Positions 45,367 through 54,894 of a stretch of DNA of 64,000 bases are shown in pieces. Within the stretch, counting starts at the first letter, position 1. The number at the start of each line of letters is the position of its first letter. The translations under genes and the position numbers were made by a program. Under the pieces are notes generated by a model, which saw only the letters and a list, made by a program, of their open reading frames with translations, had not been told where the DNA came from and searched no databases. Location of the stretch: assembly GCF_011683955.1 (NCBI RefSeq), contig NZ_JAAQPI010000002.1:696157-760156 (forward strand), given 5' to 3'. This DNA is from Pseudomaricurvus alkylphenolicus (lineage in GTDB: Bacteria > Pseudomonadota > Gammaproteobacteria > Pseudomonadales > Cellvibrionaceae).

Positions 45367-46602
45367 ATGAATGAGCTGGAACCTGTGGACATCGCCATCA
45401 TTGGTGGAGGCATGGTTGGTGCCACTTTGGCCGCCTTGCTGGCTCAGGCCAATCCCAATTGGCGTATCGCTTTGCTGGAAGCGTTTGAATTACCGGCCGC
45501 TGGTGAGCCAATTTACCAGCCCAGTTTTGATGACCGTTCAACGGCCATTGCCTGGGGCAGTGTCACCTTGCTCCAGCAGGCCGGCCTGTGGGATATTCTC
45601 AGACAGCAGGCGACCCCTATTCATCAGGTGCACGTTTCTGATCGCGGCCATTTGGGAGGCAGTCTGATCGATCGTCACCAGGCCGGCGTCGAAGCGCTGG
45701 GCTATGTGGTGCCCAACACCTGGATCGGTCGGACTCTGCTCAGTCATTTGCATCAGTTACCGAATTTGCAGTTGCTGGCGCCGGCGCAGGTTGGGCGCAT
45801 ACAACCCGTGGCGGACGGCGCCAGGCTCTCGCTCCGTTATCAGGGTGAAGAGTACAGTCTTCACACAGATTTGGTGGTCATTGCCGACGGTGCCCGCTCG
45901 CCCCTGCGCGAAAGTCTGGGTATTGATCTGGCGGTGGAGGACTACCGGCAGACTGCCGTCATAGCCAATATCAGTCTGGATCAACCTCACCAGGGGGTTG
46001 CCTATGAACGCTTTACCGACGAAGGCCCGCTGGCGTTGTTACCTCTGGGCGGCTCTGTACAAGGTTGCCAAAGTGCGCTGGTATGGACGCAACCGAGTGA
46101 GTGTGTGGGCGAATTGCTGCAAGCGTCCGACGACGACTTTCTGCAGCGACTGCAGCAGCGCTTTGGCTATCGTCTGGGCAGACTGATTGAGGTTGGCAAA
46201 CGCGATAGCTACCCGCTGGCATTGTCTGTGGCAAAAGAGCAGGTGCGTTCCTCCATCGTGATTATGGGCAATGCAGCGCACTTCCTGCACCCCGTCGCAG
46301 GGCAGGGGTTTAATTTGGCGCTGCGCGACTGTGCGGCTCTGGCAGCCACGTTGAAACAAAATATACCAGGCGAGCGATTAGGCAGTTTGAGCCGTTTGCA
46401 GCAATACCAGCAGCAGCAACAACTCGACCAACAACTGACCATACAATTCAGTGATCAGCTCACCAAATGGTTTTCCAGCAGCGCGCTGCCCCGTGCCGCG
46501 TTAAGGGCGTTAGGTTTTATTGGTCTGGAAGCGGTGGCGCCGGCAAAAGGATGGCTGACCCAGCAGACTATGGGCAGCGCCGGGCGCAAAGTGATTCTCT
46601 GA
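45367..46602 (+). CDS. ubiH: 2-octaprenyl-6-methoxyphenol hydroxylase (ubiquinone synthesis)
   Basis: The 411-residue flavin monooxygenase hydroxylates C1 of the ubiquinone ring. The FAD-binding GGGMVGATLAALLA is at the N-terminus and MGNAAHFLHPVAGQGFNLALRD is the second FAD motif, with the GNAAH variant usual for UbiH. It begins 15 bp after pepP and precedes a paralogous hydroxylase. Confidence 0.94.
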   Translation: MNELEPVDIAIIGGGMVGATLAALLAQANPNWRIALLEAFELPAAGEPIYQPSFDDRSTAIAWGSVTLLQQAGLWDILRQQATPIHQVHVSDRGHLGGSLIDRHQAGVEALGYVVPNTWIGRTLLSHLHQLPNLQLLAPAQVGRIQPVADGARLSLRYQGEEYSLHTDLVVIADGARSPLRESLGIDLAVEDYRQTAVIANISLDQPHQGVAYERFTDEGPLALLPLGGSVQGCQSALVWTQPSECVGELLQASDDDFLQRLQQRFGYRLGRLIEVGKRDSYPLALSVAKEQVRSSIVIMGNAAHFLHPVAGQGFNLALRDCAALAATLKQNIPGERLGSLSRLQQYQQQQQLDQQLTIQFSDQLTKWFSSSALPRAALRALGFIGLEAVAPAKGWLTQQTMGSAGRKVIL

Positions 46603-46632
46603 CGGCATTTCCTTTTTAAAGAATCCAGGATT

Positions 46633-47871
46633 ATGGACACCACATCGTCATCTACTCATGAATTCTACGACCTTATCATTGTCGGCGCCGGTCTTGTCGG
46701 CAGCGCCATGGCCTGTGCACTGGCAAGCTCACCGGAGGGGGCGCACCTGCGCATCGCTGTGGTGGAAGCCGGTGGAGATCCGGCGCAGTTTTCCGGAACC
46801 GATTTTGACCCGAGAGTCGTCGCTTTAACTCATGCATCCCGTTCACTGTTGGAACAGGTCGATGTTTGGCATGACATTGTGGCGCAACGGGTGTGCCCCT
46901 ACACCGATATGGATGTCTGGGATGCTGAAGGTACCGGTCAGATTCATTTCGATTGTCGCGAAGTGCAGCAGCTAAGCCTTGGCCATATTGTTGAAAACAG
47001 CGTGGTAACCCGTGCACTGCTCAGCCGGATCGATTTGCTCGATGCCATCGATCTGTTGCGTCCGGCCAAAGTGCTGAACGTGCAATATGATGAACAGAGA
47101 GAGGTTCGTCTCGTCAATCTCGAAGACGGCCGAGAGCTGCACGCGCCTCTGGTCATCGCGGCCGATGGTGCCAACTCGCCGATACGCCAGATGGCGGGTT
47201 TGCATACTCGAGAATGGAGTTATGGGCACAGTGCCATTGTCACCACCGTCAAGACGGAGCTTTCTCATCAGTTCACCGCCTGGCAGCGTTTTTTGCCAAC
47301 CGGCCCTCTGGCGTTTTTGCCGTTGCAGAGCGACGCGGGTAACGCTTGTTCCAACTACAGTTCAATCGTATGGTCGATCGAAGATCAACTCGTTGACGAG
47401 TTGATGTCACTGGATGACAAAGCGTTCCGCAAGGCATTGGCTGATGCCTTCGAATACCGTCTCGGTGATATCGTTGATGTGGCAAAGCGCTACAGCTTTC
47501 CACTGCGCCAGCGCCACGCCACCGATTATGTAGACAGAGGCCTGGCTCTGGTAGGGGACGCCGCTCATACCATCCACCCCCTGGCAGGGCAGGGGGTCAA
47601 CCTCGGATTTCTGGATGTTGCAGTTTTAACGGAGGAAATCCTTCGTGGCTGCGAGCGCCAATTGCCTCTCTCGGAGCATTCCATTCTTAAACGCTATCAG
47701 CGCCGTCGCAAGAGCCACAATCTCAGCATGATGGCAATCATGGAAGCTTTCAAGCGCCTCTTTGGCACCCGCGACTTGCCCGTGCGCTGGTTACGCAATG
47801 AAGGCATGCGTCAGCTCAATGGCCTGGCGCCACTAAAAAACGCTATCGTTCGCCAGGCCATGGGGCTTTGA
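46633..47871 (+). CDS. ubiI: UbiI/VisC-type FAD monooxygenase (ubiquinone C5 hydroxylase)
   Basis: The 412-residue protein is a paralogue of UbiH: IVGAGLVGSAMACALA and LVGDAAHTIHPLAGQGVNLGF are the FAD sites. UbiI hydroxylates C5 of the ubiquinone precursor at the inner membrane. It is the last gene of the operon and converges with the membrane-protein gene 20 bp away. Confidence 0.92.
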   Translation: MDTTSSSTHEFYDLIIVGAGLVGSAMACALASSPEGAHLRIAVVEAGGDPAQFSGTDFDPRVVALTHASRSLLEQVDVWHDIVAQRVCPYTDMDVWDAEGTGQIHFDCREVQQLSLGHIVENSVVTRALLSRIDLLDAIDLLRPAKVLNVQYDEQREVRLVNLEDGRELHAPLVIAADGANSPIRQMAGLHTREWSYGHSAIVTTVKTELSHQFTAWQRFLPTGPLAFLPLQSDAGNACSNYSSIVWSIEDQLVDELMSLDDKAFRKALADAFEYRLGDIVDVAKRYSFPLRQRHATDYVDRGLALVGDAAHTIHPLAGQGVNLGFLDVAVLTEEILRGCERQLPLSEHSILKRYQRRRKSHNLSMMAIMEAFKRLFGTRDLPVRWLRNEGMRQLNGLAPLKNAIVRQAMGL

Positions 47872-47890
47872 GACAGGTCTGTAAGACAGG

Positions 47891-48721
47891 TCACTGAGTT
47901 TGGGCCGATTTGCTGCCCTGGTGCGCGTGAGGTCTTCGCAAATGACCGTGCAATAGAATATTCCACAGCGCATATTTCAATCGCCTGGCTTTGGCATAGA
48001 TATCTCCGTCGCCGATTTTGATCAGATAACCCAGCTCGCGAAATGCCCGGCGGCGGTCCCGTCCGGCCCAGTAGCGGGCCAGCGTGATTCGCGTCAACAG
48101 GCGGTAGCAGGAATACAAATGGAAGTTCAGAAGCTGGCGTTCCCACTCATCAAGCTCGCGTTGTTTTAATACGCCCTTACGACGAAGGCTTTTATATTCT
48201 TGTCGCACCAGTTTGTGCTCATTGCGCAGTCCTACCAGATTGAATGCATGGATAGGGGAGCGAAATTCCTGCTTGAGCAATTTCTGCAGATGCTTGATTT
48301 CCTTCCTCAAGTTACCACCCTTTACCGCCTGTCCCATTAACACGCCAATGATCTGATCCTCCTGATGACTGGGCAAAGACGGAAAAAACAAGTGGCGCTG
48401 GAAAAAGTAGCGCACAAAGGAGCACAAACCGGACAGATAGGGAAAGAAGTGGGCGCCGATCAGTAGTGCCAGGGCCAACCAGGATGCTCTTTCCGGAGTC
48501 ATGATGTTTTCCAGCAGGGAGGTCATGACATAGAGTAAAAAGTAGCTCCAACCGGCATAGATTAACGTCATCACCACCAAGCGAATCGGGGTCGCCGTAT
48601 GGTGGATACTGAGCGGCCAGGGTTCGCCCTCGGACTCATTGGTCAGCAGCTCCGGCAGGGTTTGCCAGTGGAACAGGGTCCACAACGTAAAGGCGAGAAA
48701 GATAATGGTGACGGTCAGCAT
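47891..48721 (-). CDS. Uncharacterised membrane protein downstream of phaZ
   Basis: I do not recognise this 276-residue protein. It has three or four membrane helices in the N-terminal half (VTIIFLAFTLWTLFH, VVMTLIYAGWSYFLLYVM, LALALLIGAHFFPYLSGL) and a basic, helical cytoplasmic C-terminal half with many Arg, Lys and Leu. It begins 17 bp after the PHA depolymerase gene and is probably co-transcribed, so a role near PHA turnover or the envelope is possible but unproven. Confidence 0.7.
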   Translation of the reverse strand: MLTVTIIFLAFTLWTLFHWQTLPELLTNESEGEPWPLSIHHTATPIRLVVMTLIYAGWSYFLLYVMTSLLENIMTPERASWLALALLIGAHFFPYLSGLCSFVRYFFQRHLFFPSLPSHQEDQIIGVLMGQAVKGGNLRKEIKHLQKLLKQEFRSPIHAFNLVGLRNEHKLVRQEYKSLRRKGVLKQRELDEWERQLLNFHLYSCYRLLTRITLARYWAGRDRRRAFRELGYLIKIGDGDIYAKARRLKYALWNILLHGHLRRPHAHQGSKSAQTQ

Positions 48722-48738
48722 GGTCTATCTCCTCAGTA

Positions 48739-49611
48739 TCAGTGCACGACGCCGTGACCTGATTCGGCGTCGTGGCCGGAGTCAATGTCGGCAAATTGCA
48801 GAAATTCCACAATCCTGGCAGAGATCTCCACCATTCGGGTCATCAGTAACAGATGGCCGCAGTCCACCTCGATCAATTGACTGTAAGGAATTCGACTGTG
48901 GAGGATGCGGGCGTTAACAATGGGCACTAATGGATCGTCCCGACCGGCGAGAATCAGCGTTTGTTGAGGTAATTTCGATAGCCAGTGAATACTGGTCCAA
49001 AGCGAGGCGGCATAAAGCTGGTAAAGATACCCTTGTGCCGACTTGGGCGCCCTTACGCGATCGGTGTACTCTTCCATAAGCTGGGGGTCCTTGCGCAGTT
49101 CGCCGCCATAAATGTGCTGGGCGATGTCGCGCAGATAATGCTTATCAAAGTAACGCTTCGGGTTCGACAGTTTCATAAACACCGATGGTTTGCCCGGTAC
49201 CATAATGGCGCCGGCACTGGTCGCTGCCAGCACCAGATTCTGGCAGCGCTTGGGGTAACGGTAGGCAAATTCCTGCGCCATACCTCCGCCCCAGGAAACC
49301 CCCAGAACGTCGACTTTGCCATAGCCGAAATGGTCGAGAATTTGGGTCGACATTCGCGCCAGGCCCTTAAATCGCATCGGCATCTTCGAAACCTCTGACA
49401 AACCGATACCGGGCATGTCAAAGGTCAGGCACTCGATGCCTTTAAGCTCTTGCATGAGCGGATAGAGAATCTCCGTATTGGCACCGATACCATTAAACAA
49501 CAGCAGTGGTCGCTGACTGCAACCCGCTTTACGGGCAATACGAATCTGCAGACCCATGACCTCCACGAAGCTCTCCTCAATGTCGATCGTGCAGTCGGCG
49601 GGTGCATTCAT
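48739..49611 (-). CDS. phaZ: Poly(3-hydroxyalkanoate) depolymerase
   Basis: The 290-residue alpha/beta hydrolase resembles the intracellular medium-chain PHA depolymerase of pseudomonads. PLLLFNGIGANTEILYPL carries the oxyanion region, VLGVSWGGGMAQEFA the nucleophile Ser, LAGRDDPLVPI the Asp and EVDCGHLLLMTR the His. It is divergent from the phasin and synthase genes, which supports a storage-granule role over a general esterase. Confidence 0.88.
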   Translation of the reverse strand: MNAPADCTIDIEESFVEVMGLQIRIARKAGCSQRPLLLFNGIGANTEILYPLMQELKGIECLTFDMPGIGLSEVSKMPMRFKGLARMSTQILDHFGYGKVDVLGVSWGGGMAQEFAYRYPKRCQNLVLAATSAGAIMVPGKPSVFMKLSNPKRYFDKHYLRDIAQHIYGGELRKDPQLMEEYTDRVRAPKSAQGYLYQLYAASLWTSIHWLSKLPQQTLILAGRDDPLVPIVNARILHSRIPYSQLIEVDCGHLLLMTRMVEISARIVEFLQFADIDSGHDAESGHGVVH

Positions 49612-50047
49612 TGTGATGGCCTAATGGGGCATGAGAAATTCAGTATGTGCATCGCTAATGATTTATCAAGCGTCTGTGACCGTTTTTTTAAACAACGTCG
49701 AAAATGACGAAAAAAAGACAGCCTCCTGCGCCATGTTTTATCCCTGTCACAATTTCTTGCACCTTTGTGGGGCGATGTTTCGCGCCATTTCAAGATTAAC
49801 AATTTTTTCATCGTTTCTTCATTGACAAGTCACCGTTAATCTCCATATTTTGAAACTGTACCAAGCGCCCTGAATCCGAAACTCGTTGAGTATCTCAAAT
49901 CCAGGGGCGCCAGCAATCTCGGATGCGATTTTGTCACACTCCACAAACAGGGAATTTATCAGGGCAAGGATAGCCGCTTCCAGATGCTCCAGTTTCTTCT
50001 GATCAAACGCCACATCAGATGGCCTACATTTTTTTGAGGTTATAGAC
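49612..50047. other. Divergent region between phaZ and the phasin gene
   Basis: This AT-rich 436-bp region lies between two divergent PHA genes. A plus-strand TTGACA (49822-49827) with TATTTT 18 bp on could drive the phasin and synthase genes with a leader of about 190 bases. A minus-strand frame at 49819-50049 could encode 76 residues with natural composition but lacks a ribosome-binding site. Confidence 0.5.
49822..49851 (+). promoter_or_regulatory. Candidate sigma-70 promoter for phasin and phaC
   Basis: A perfect -35 box TTGACA is followed by a TATTTT -10 box at 18 bp. It is the only good promoter match in the AT-rich intergenic region on this strand. Confidence 0.45.
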
Positions 50048-50533
50048 ATGTCAGTTGCCAATGAAATTGAAGTAACACAATCCACAACCCCCAAAAAGCC
50101 AATACGTCAATTGGTTGGTCAGGTGGGGAACGCCTACAAATTCGCCTGGCACACCTGCCTGGGTGCCGCCGTGACTGCGGAAGAAAAGATCACCGAATTT
50201 GCGCGGGAAATGGCGGAAAAAGGAGCCAAGGTTGAGTTTAACCCCCCTCGCCGGATTCTGGAGCGTCGCGAAAAGCTCACATCTGCCAGCGAAGATATCA
50301 AGCACAAGGCCCAGGAACGCATCGAAGACGTTGAACACATGATCGACGAAGGTGTGAATCGCTCTCTGCACTTTATGGGCGTTCCCAGTCGAAAGGACAT
50401 GGACGAGATGACTTCTCTGATGAAAGACATGGCCGACTCAATTACTGAGTTGTCTTCGCAGTTGCAAGCGCAGAAAAGTACCGCGAGTCGGGCTAAAAAA
50501 ACCAGCAAAACTGAGTCTACCACCGCCGCCTGA
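50048..50533 (+). CDS. Phasin (PHA granule-associated protein)
   Basis: The 161-residue protein matches PhaI/PhaF-type phasins: KKPIRQLVGQVGNAYKFAWH begins the helical domain, KGAKVEFNPPRRILERREKL follows, and a coiled-coil (MKDMADSITELSSQLQAQ) precedes a short Lys/Ala/Ser tail. Phasins coat PHA granules. A TTGAGG lies about ten bases before the ATG. The tail is too short for the histone-like repeats of PhaF. Confidence 0.85.
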   Translation: MSVANEIEVTQSTTPKKPIRQLVGQVGNAYKFAWHTCLGAAVTAEEKITEFAREMAEKGAKVEFNPPRRILERREKLTSASEDIKHKAQERIEDVEHMIDEGVNRSLHFMGVPSRKDMDEMTSLMKDMADSITELSSQLQAQKSTASRAKKTSKTESTTAA

Positions 50534-50629
50534 TTGATACCGGTAGGGTGTTACTTGTGCGCATCTTTCGATGCAGGTTGGTATTCCATCTAGGTGTTGC
50601 CGACCGAATTAACAGCAGTGAGAAGTACA

Positions 50630-52645
50630 ATGAATTCAGGCAGCCCAATTCCGGAGCTGGCGGCTCTTGCCCCGGAAGCTTCAGTGGACATCAAGTTGGC
50701 GGACTTGCCAACTGAGATCGCCGCCGGCAACGGAACCGTTTTTCGACGCGAACCGCTTTCCGTTATTAACGAGATTTCTCTAGACTGTCCTGATGATGAA
50801 CTCTTGTCCAGTCTCGAACGAGTTCAAAGCAGTGCGCAGAAACTTAATCGCTTCGTGAATGCTTTTCGCAAATCTCGCTATGAAACTGCAAAAGCGAGTT
50901 CTGGCGACGCAACAAAAACGACTACCAGAACAACATCAACGGCCAGTTTGAAGACACAAGCCAGTTCTGATGTCCAGGTTGCCAAAGCCGAGGCTTCCGC
51001 CGGCTCCAATGTGTCGAAGTCAGACAAAAAACTGCCCGGCAAAGGTGTGCTGGAATCGTTTGGGCTGTTCTTTCGGCAAACGTCCCGGCAACCAGAGGTG
51101 TTTGTTGATCACTGCTCAAGTTTCGTCAAGGAAGTAGCCAGGATTGCCACCAACAAATCGGACATTGAACCCGAACGGGGCGATAAACGTTTTCGTGACG
51201 CGGTCTGGAGAGAAAACTTTCTCTATCGAAAGACACTGCAAACCTACTTAGCCTGGGATCGGGAAGTATCCGGTTGGGTGGATGATCTCGATCTGGATGA
51301 TGCGGATCATCGTCGCACCCATTTTCTCTACCAGCAGGTTAGCGCGTTAATCTCGCCCACTAACTCGCCCATGAATCCGGTAGCGGTTAAGCGTGCGTTT
51401 CAGACCGGTGGCAAGAGCTATGTCGATGGGGTCAGTAATCTCCTGCAGGACTGGCGCACCAACCACGGTATGCCCACCCAGATAAAGTCAGACGCCTTTG
51501 AGGTCGGCCGCAATCTTGCTAACAGTGCGGGAGCAGTGGTGCACCGCAGTGATGTATTGGAGCTGATCCAGTATCGTATGGAAGAAGGACAAACCGTACA
51601 AAAGCGCCCGGTGCTTATTGTCCCGCCTCAGGTGAATAAATTTTACGTGTTCGACCTGACACCCAAAAACAGCCTGGTGCACTACCTCAAGACGCAGGGC
51701 ATTCAACCATTTGTTATCAGCTGGCGTAACCCCAATGCACACTGCGCTGACTGGGGGTTGGATCGCTATGTTACCGAGTTGGAAAAAGCCATTGAGGTGA
51801 TGTGCGAAATTACCGGCAATGACAGCATTAACCTGGCCAGCGCCTGTGCCGGTGGTATTACTTCCATGGCGCTATTGGGTTACCTGGCGGCCGTCGACAA
51901 ACCGCTGGTGCATTCTCATTCCATGTTTGTGACCGCGCTGCAAACAGATGACACCTCCGCGCTAGGTTTGTTCGCCACCCGTGAAGCCGTGGAGTTGAGT
52001 CGAAAACGGTCACAGGCCCAGGGTTTCATGAACGGCAAGGAGTTGTCACATATCTTCGCCTGGTTGCGTCCAACGGATTTGGTCTGGAACTACTGGGTGA
52101 ACAATTACTTGCTGGGCAAGGAACCGCCCTCGATGGATATACTTTATTGGGACAACGACTCCACCCGCTTGCCGGCGGGGTTGCACAGTGACTTTCTGGA
52201 TATCCTGATTGACGATGCCTTTGCCGAGCCCGGTCGGTTGGTGGTCAAGGGGCAGCCAGTTGATATTCGGCGAATTAGCATGGATTTTTATTGTGTCGGC
52301 GGCGACGAAGACTATTTGATGCCCTGGAAAAAATGCTACGAAGTGCCCGACCTGCTGAATACCGATTGCACGTTTGTGCTCAGTACCAGCGGGCATATTC
52401 AAAGTATTCTGCGGCCACCGGGTATTGCCAATACTTTTTATTACACCAACGACTCGCGCCCGGCCAACGCGGACCAATGGCGGGCTGATGCACAGCGCCA
52501 CAGTGGCAGCTGGTGGGAGCACTGGCAGCAGTGGCTGGTGGAGCACTCAGATGAGGAGCAAGTCGCGCCTGAGCGTTTGGGAAGTTACCGCTATCCGCCA
52601 TTGTGTCAGGCTCCAGGTCTGTACGTAAACGAAAGAGTCACCTGA
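50630..52645 (+). CDS. phaC: Poly(3-hydroxyalkanoate) polymerase
   Basis: The 671-residue synthase polymerises 3-hydroxyacyl-CoA. The catalytic triad is C406 in the box ASACAGGIT, D559 in VGGDEDYLMPW and H589 in STSGHIQSIL; the spacings 153 and 30 are close to class I/II synthases. The first 150 residues are extra: a Ser/Thr/Ala/Lys-rich low-complexity stretch lies at about 85-135. ATG at 50630 follows GAGAAG; the frame upstream to 50594 is not needed. It follows the phasin gene by 96 bp. Confidence 0.92.
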   Translation: MNSGSPIPELAALAPEASVDIKLADLPTEIAAGNGTVFRREPLSVINEISLDCPDDELLSSLERVQSSAQKLNRFVNAFRKSRYETAKASSGDATKTTTRTTSTASLKTQASSDVQVAKAEASAGSNVSKSDKKLPGKGVLESFGLFFRQTSRQPEVFVDHCSSFVKEVARIATNKSDIEPERGDKRFRDAVWRENFLYRKTLQTYLAWDREVSGWVDDLDLDDADHRRTHFLYQQVSALISPTNSPMNPVAVKRAFQTGGKSYVDGVSNLLQDWRTNHGMPTQIKSDAFEVGRNLANSAGAVVHRSDVLELIQYRMEEGQTVQKRPVLIVPPQVNKFYVFDLTPKNSLVHYLKTQGIQPFVISWRNPNAHCADWGLDRYVTELEKAIEVMCEITGNDSINLASACAGGITSMALLGYLAAVDKPLVHSHSMFVTALQTDDTSALGLFATREAVELSRKRSQAQGFMNGKELSHIFAWLRPTDLVWNYWVNNYLLGKEPPSMDILYWDNDSTRLPAGLHSDFLDILIDDAFAEPGRLVVKGQPVDIRRISMDFYCVGGDEDYLMPWKKCYEVPDLLNTDCTFVLSTSGHIQSILRPPGIANTFYYTNDSRPANADQWRADAQRHSGSWWEHWQQWLVEHSDEEQVAPERLGSYRYPPLCQAPGLYVNERVT

Positions 52646-52720
52646 GAAAAGTTGATATTCCCCCCATTGCGGTCTCAGCTATACTGAAGATATTCAGGGG
52701 ACTTCAGGTTAGACAGCTTG

Positions 52721-53113
52721 ATGACGGTGATCGGGGAATATAAGCATATTCTGGTTGAAGGGCAGGTAGTTCATACATACCCTTCTGCGGATTTCGATGC
52801 TATCGCAATTGATCAGGCCTTTGACCAAGTGGAGCAAACTGCTGCCTCTCTCGACAGCTGGATTCTCTACGAGCACCCGGACGAAACCGCGGGCTTTACC
52901 TCTGGCGCTATGGGTCAGCTAATGGAGCGATATCGTCAGTTGCAGTCCCAGGGGTGTATCGGTGTCGCCTGTCATGTGGACAGCATTTTTGGTCGCATAC
53001 TGCGGCAAAATCTGCCCGCAGAGTTTCCACTGCCGGTGTTAATCGATGCCCAGCGTCAGGCGCTGGACGACTTTGTGGTGAAATTATTGCACGAGCACCG
53101 TCAATCCAGCTGA
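52721..53113 (+). CDS. Small cytoplasmic protein of unknown function, possibly STAS-like
   Basis: This 130-residue protein is not recognised. Alternating strands and helices (GEYKHILVEGQVVHTYPSAD, then ILYEHPDETAG, GVACHVDSIFGRIL and a C-terminal helix) suggest a SpoIIAA/STAS-like fold, which is only an impression. It converges with and overlaps the stop of the Lrp-type gene by 13 bases. It may be a PHA-locus accessory or stand alone. Confidence 0.65.
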   Translation: MTVIGEYKHILVEGQVVHTYPSADFDAIAIDQAFDQVEQTAASLDSWILYEHPDETAGFTSGAMGQLMERYRQLQSQGCIGVACHVDSIFGRILRQNLPAEFPLPVLIDAQRQALDDFVVKLLHEHRQSS

Positions 53114-53580
53114 GTATCCAACGGCAGAGCAGTGGTGTTCTTGATGGTGGTGACCGCCACGTTGGAATGAATCTCCTGAATGCCGGGCATCTGCGAAAGA
53201 AAGGTTCTTACAAACTGCTCGTAATGCCGGATATCCCTGGTTACGATCTTGAGCATGTAGTCCATGGTGCCGGTCATGGTGTAACACTCGGTCACTTCCG
53301 GTAACCGCCGCACGGCTTCTTCAAACTCTTCCAATGACTGTCTGCCGTGGACAGAGAGGTTTACGGTGCAAAATACTACTACGTCCATACCCAGCTTTTC
53401 GGCGTCCAGCAAAGCCACGCGCTTATGGATAAAGCCTTCTTGCTCCAAACGGTTGACCCGGCGCCAGCAGGGGCTCTGAGACAGTCCGATTCGGTCAGCC
53501 AACTGCGCTGCGGTGAGACTGCAGTCGTCCTGTAACTGTTTGAGAATCTTCAGGTCGATGCTGGATATTGAATCCTGCAT
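53101..53580 (-). CDS. Lrp/AsnC-family transcriptional regulator
   Basis: The 159-residue protein has the Lrp helix-turn-helix (LTAAQLADRIGLSQSPCWRRVNRL) and the ligand-binding RAM domain (VEVTE-type strands; VTECYTMTGTMDYMLKIVTRD). It is divergent from leucine dehydrogenase by 138 bp and is likely its amino-acid-responsive regulator, like BkdR. The effector is inferred to be a branched-chain amino acid. Confidence 0.9.
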   Translation of the reverse strand: MQDSISSIDLKILKQLQDDCSLTAAQLADRIGLSQSPCWRRVNRLEQEGFIHKRVALLDAEKLGMDVVVFCTVNLSVHGRQSLEEFEEAVRRLPEVTECYTMTGTMDYMLKIVTRDIRHYEQFVRTFLSQMPGIQEIHSNVAVTTIKNTTALPLDTQLD

Positions 53581-53718
53581 AAATTTTCCTTCAAAGCGCC
53601 AATTCTCGGTTTATTTATTCACTATAGTCCGGAATTGCCGGCAGAAAACAAAAATTTGCCTGCTGTTGTCGCCTAAAATTTCTTTAGACGTAGAGGAAAT
53701 TACCCGTGGAGGCTGACA

Positions 53719-54786
53719 ATGAGTGTATTTGAGCATCGCTCCTACGACGATCATGAGCACGTGGCGTTTTGCCACGACCGGGAGACAGGCCTCAATGCCA
53801 TTATTGCCATTCACAACACCTGCCTTGGAAACGCCATGGGCGGCTGCCGCATGGTTAACTACCGCAGCGCCGACGAGGCATTAAATGATGTGCTGCGCCT
53901 TTCCCGTGGCATGACGTACAAGTCCGCAGCGGCCAATCTGCCCTTGGGTGGCGGTAAATCCGTGATTCTGGGGGACCCGAGAGAACATAAGACCAAGGAT
54001 ATGCTGCGGGCCATGGGGCGCTTCGTAGACAGCCTCAATGGCCGTTACGTTGTGGCCGAAGACTCCGGCATGGGCGAGGCTGATATGCGGGTGATGGCGG
54101 AACAGACGCCTCACGTCGTCGGTTATGCCAAACACGATGGCGAGCGGGGTGATCCGGCGCCCGCCACCGCCTATGGGGTATTCCTGGGATTGCGGACTGC
54201 TGTAGCTCACCGTTACAAGACCAGCGATATTCGCGACATGCGGGTAGCCATCCAGGGCATGGGTAATGTGGGTTATCGTCTGGCCAAATTGCTGCACGAA
54301 GCCGGGGCACAATTACTCGTCAGCGATATATTCCGTGACAATACGGACCGTGCACGGCGGGAGTTTGGTGCCACTGTGGTGCCTCCTGAGCAAATATTCA
54401 ATCAGGACGTTGAGGTCATATCTCCCTGCGCACTGGGAGCGGTCATTGATGATCGCGTGCTCAACCAGCTTCGCGCGGGAGTCATTGCAGGCTCAGCCAA
54501 TAATCAACTGGCCTATGACGATATCGGCAATGCCCTGAAGGCCAAAAGCATTCTCTATGCGCCGGACTATGTGATCAATGCGGGCGGCATTATCGATGTT
54601 TACTACCAAACCCGCGGATTACCTTACGCTCAGGCCCAGCGCCACATGACCAAGTGCATCAGCAGCACCCTCACCGAAGTGTTCCGGCGTGCGGCCAGCA
54701 GTGATCAGTCCACAAATGTTATCGCCGACCAGGTGGCTCGCAGTCGCTTCGATCCCGATTATCACCCCATCAACGATGCGGCCTGA
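53719..54786 (+). CDS. Leucine (branched-chain amino acid) dehydrogenase
   Basis: The 355-residue NAD enzyme deaminates Leu, Val or Ile to 2-oxo acids. CLGNAMGGCRMVNY, the catalytic Lys in LPLGGGKSVILGDP, and the Rossmann motif AIQGMGNVGYRLAKLL are all visible. GGAGG precedes the ATG. The Lrp-type gene opposite suggests induction by its substrate. Phenylalanine dehydrogenase is the nearest alternative. Confidence 0.92.
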   Translation: MSVFEHRSYDDHEHVAFCHDRETGLNAIIAIHNTCLGNAMGGCRMVNYRSADEALNDVLRLSRGMTYKSAAANLPLGGGKSVILGDPREHKTKDMLRAMGRFVDSLNGRYVVAEDSGMGEADMRVMAEQTPHVVGYAKHDGERGDPAPATAYGVFLGLRTAVAHRYKTSDIRDMRVAIQGMGNVGYRLAKLLHEAGAQLLVSDIFRDNTDRARREFGATVVPPEQIFNQDVEVISPCALGAVIDDRVLNQLRAGVIAGSANNQLAYDDIGNALKAKSILYAPDYVINAGGIIDVYYQTRGLPYAQAQRHMTKCISSTLTEVFRRAASSDQSTNVIADQVARSRFDPDYHPINDAA

Positions 54787-54894
54787 CCGGGCCGCTGCTC
54801 GAAAAAGTCAATTAAATTAAGCGGTAACAGCATCCTCCGGTACCATTGTGCAAGGTAAACTGGTATCAATGAGTCATAAAAGGGGAGCCATCGG

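Noticed and set aside
52374-52628. Plus-strand frame within phaC
   Set aside because: Out-of-frame shadow of the synthase with no independent signals.
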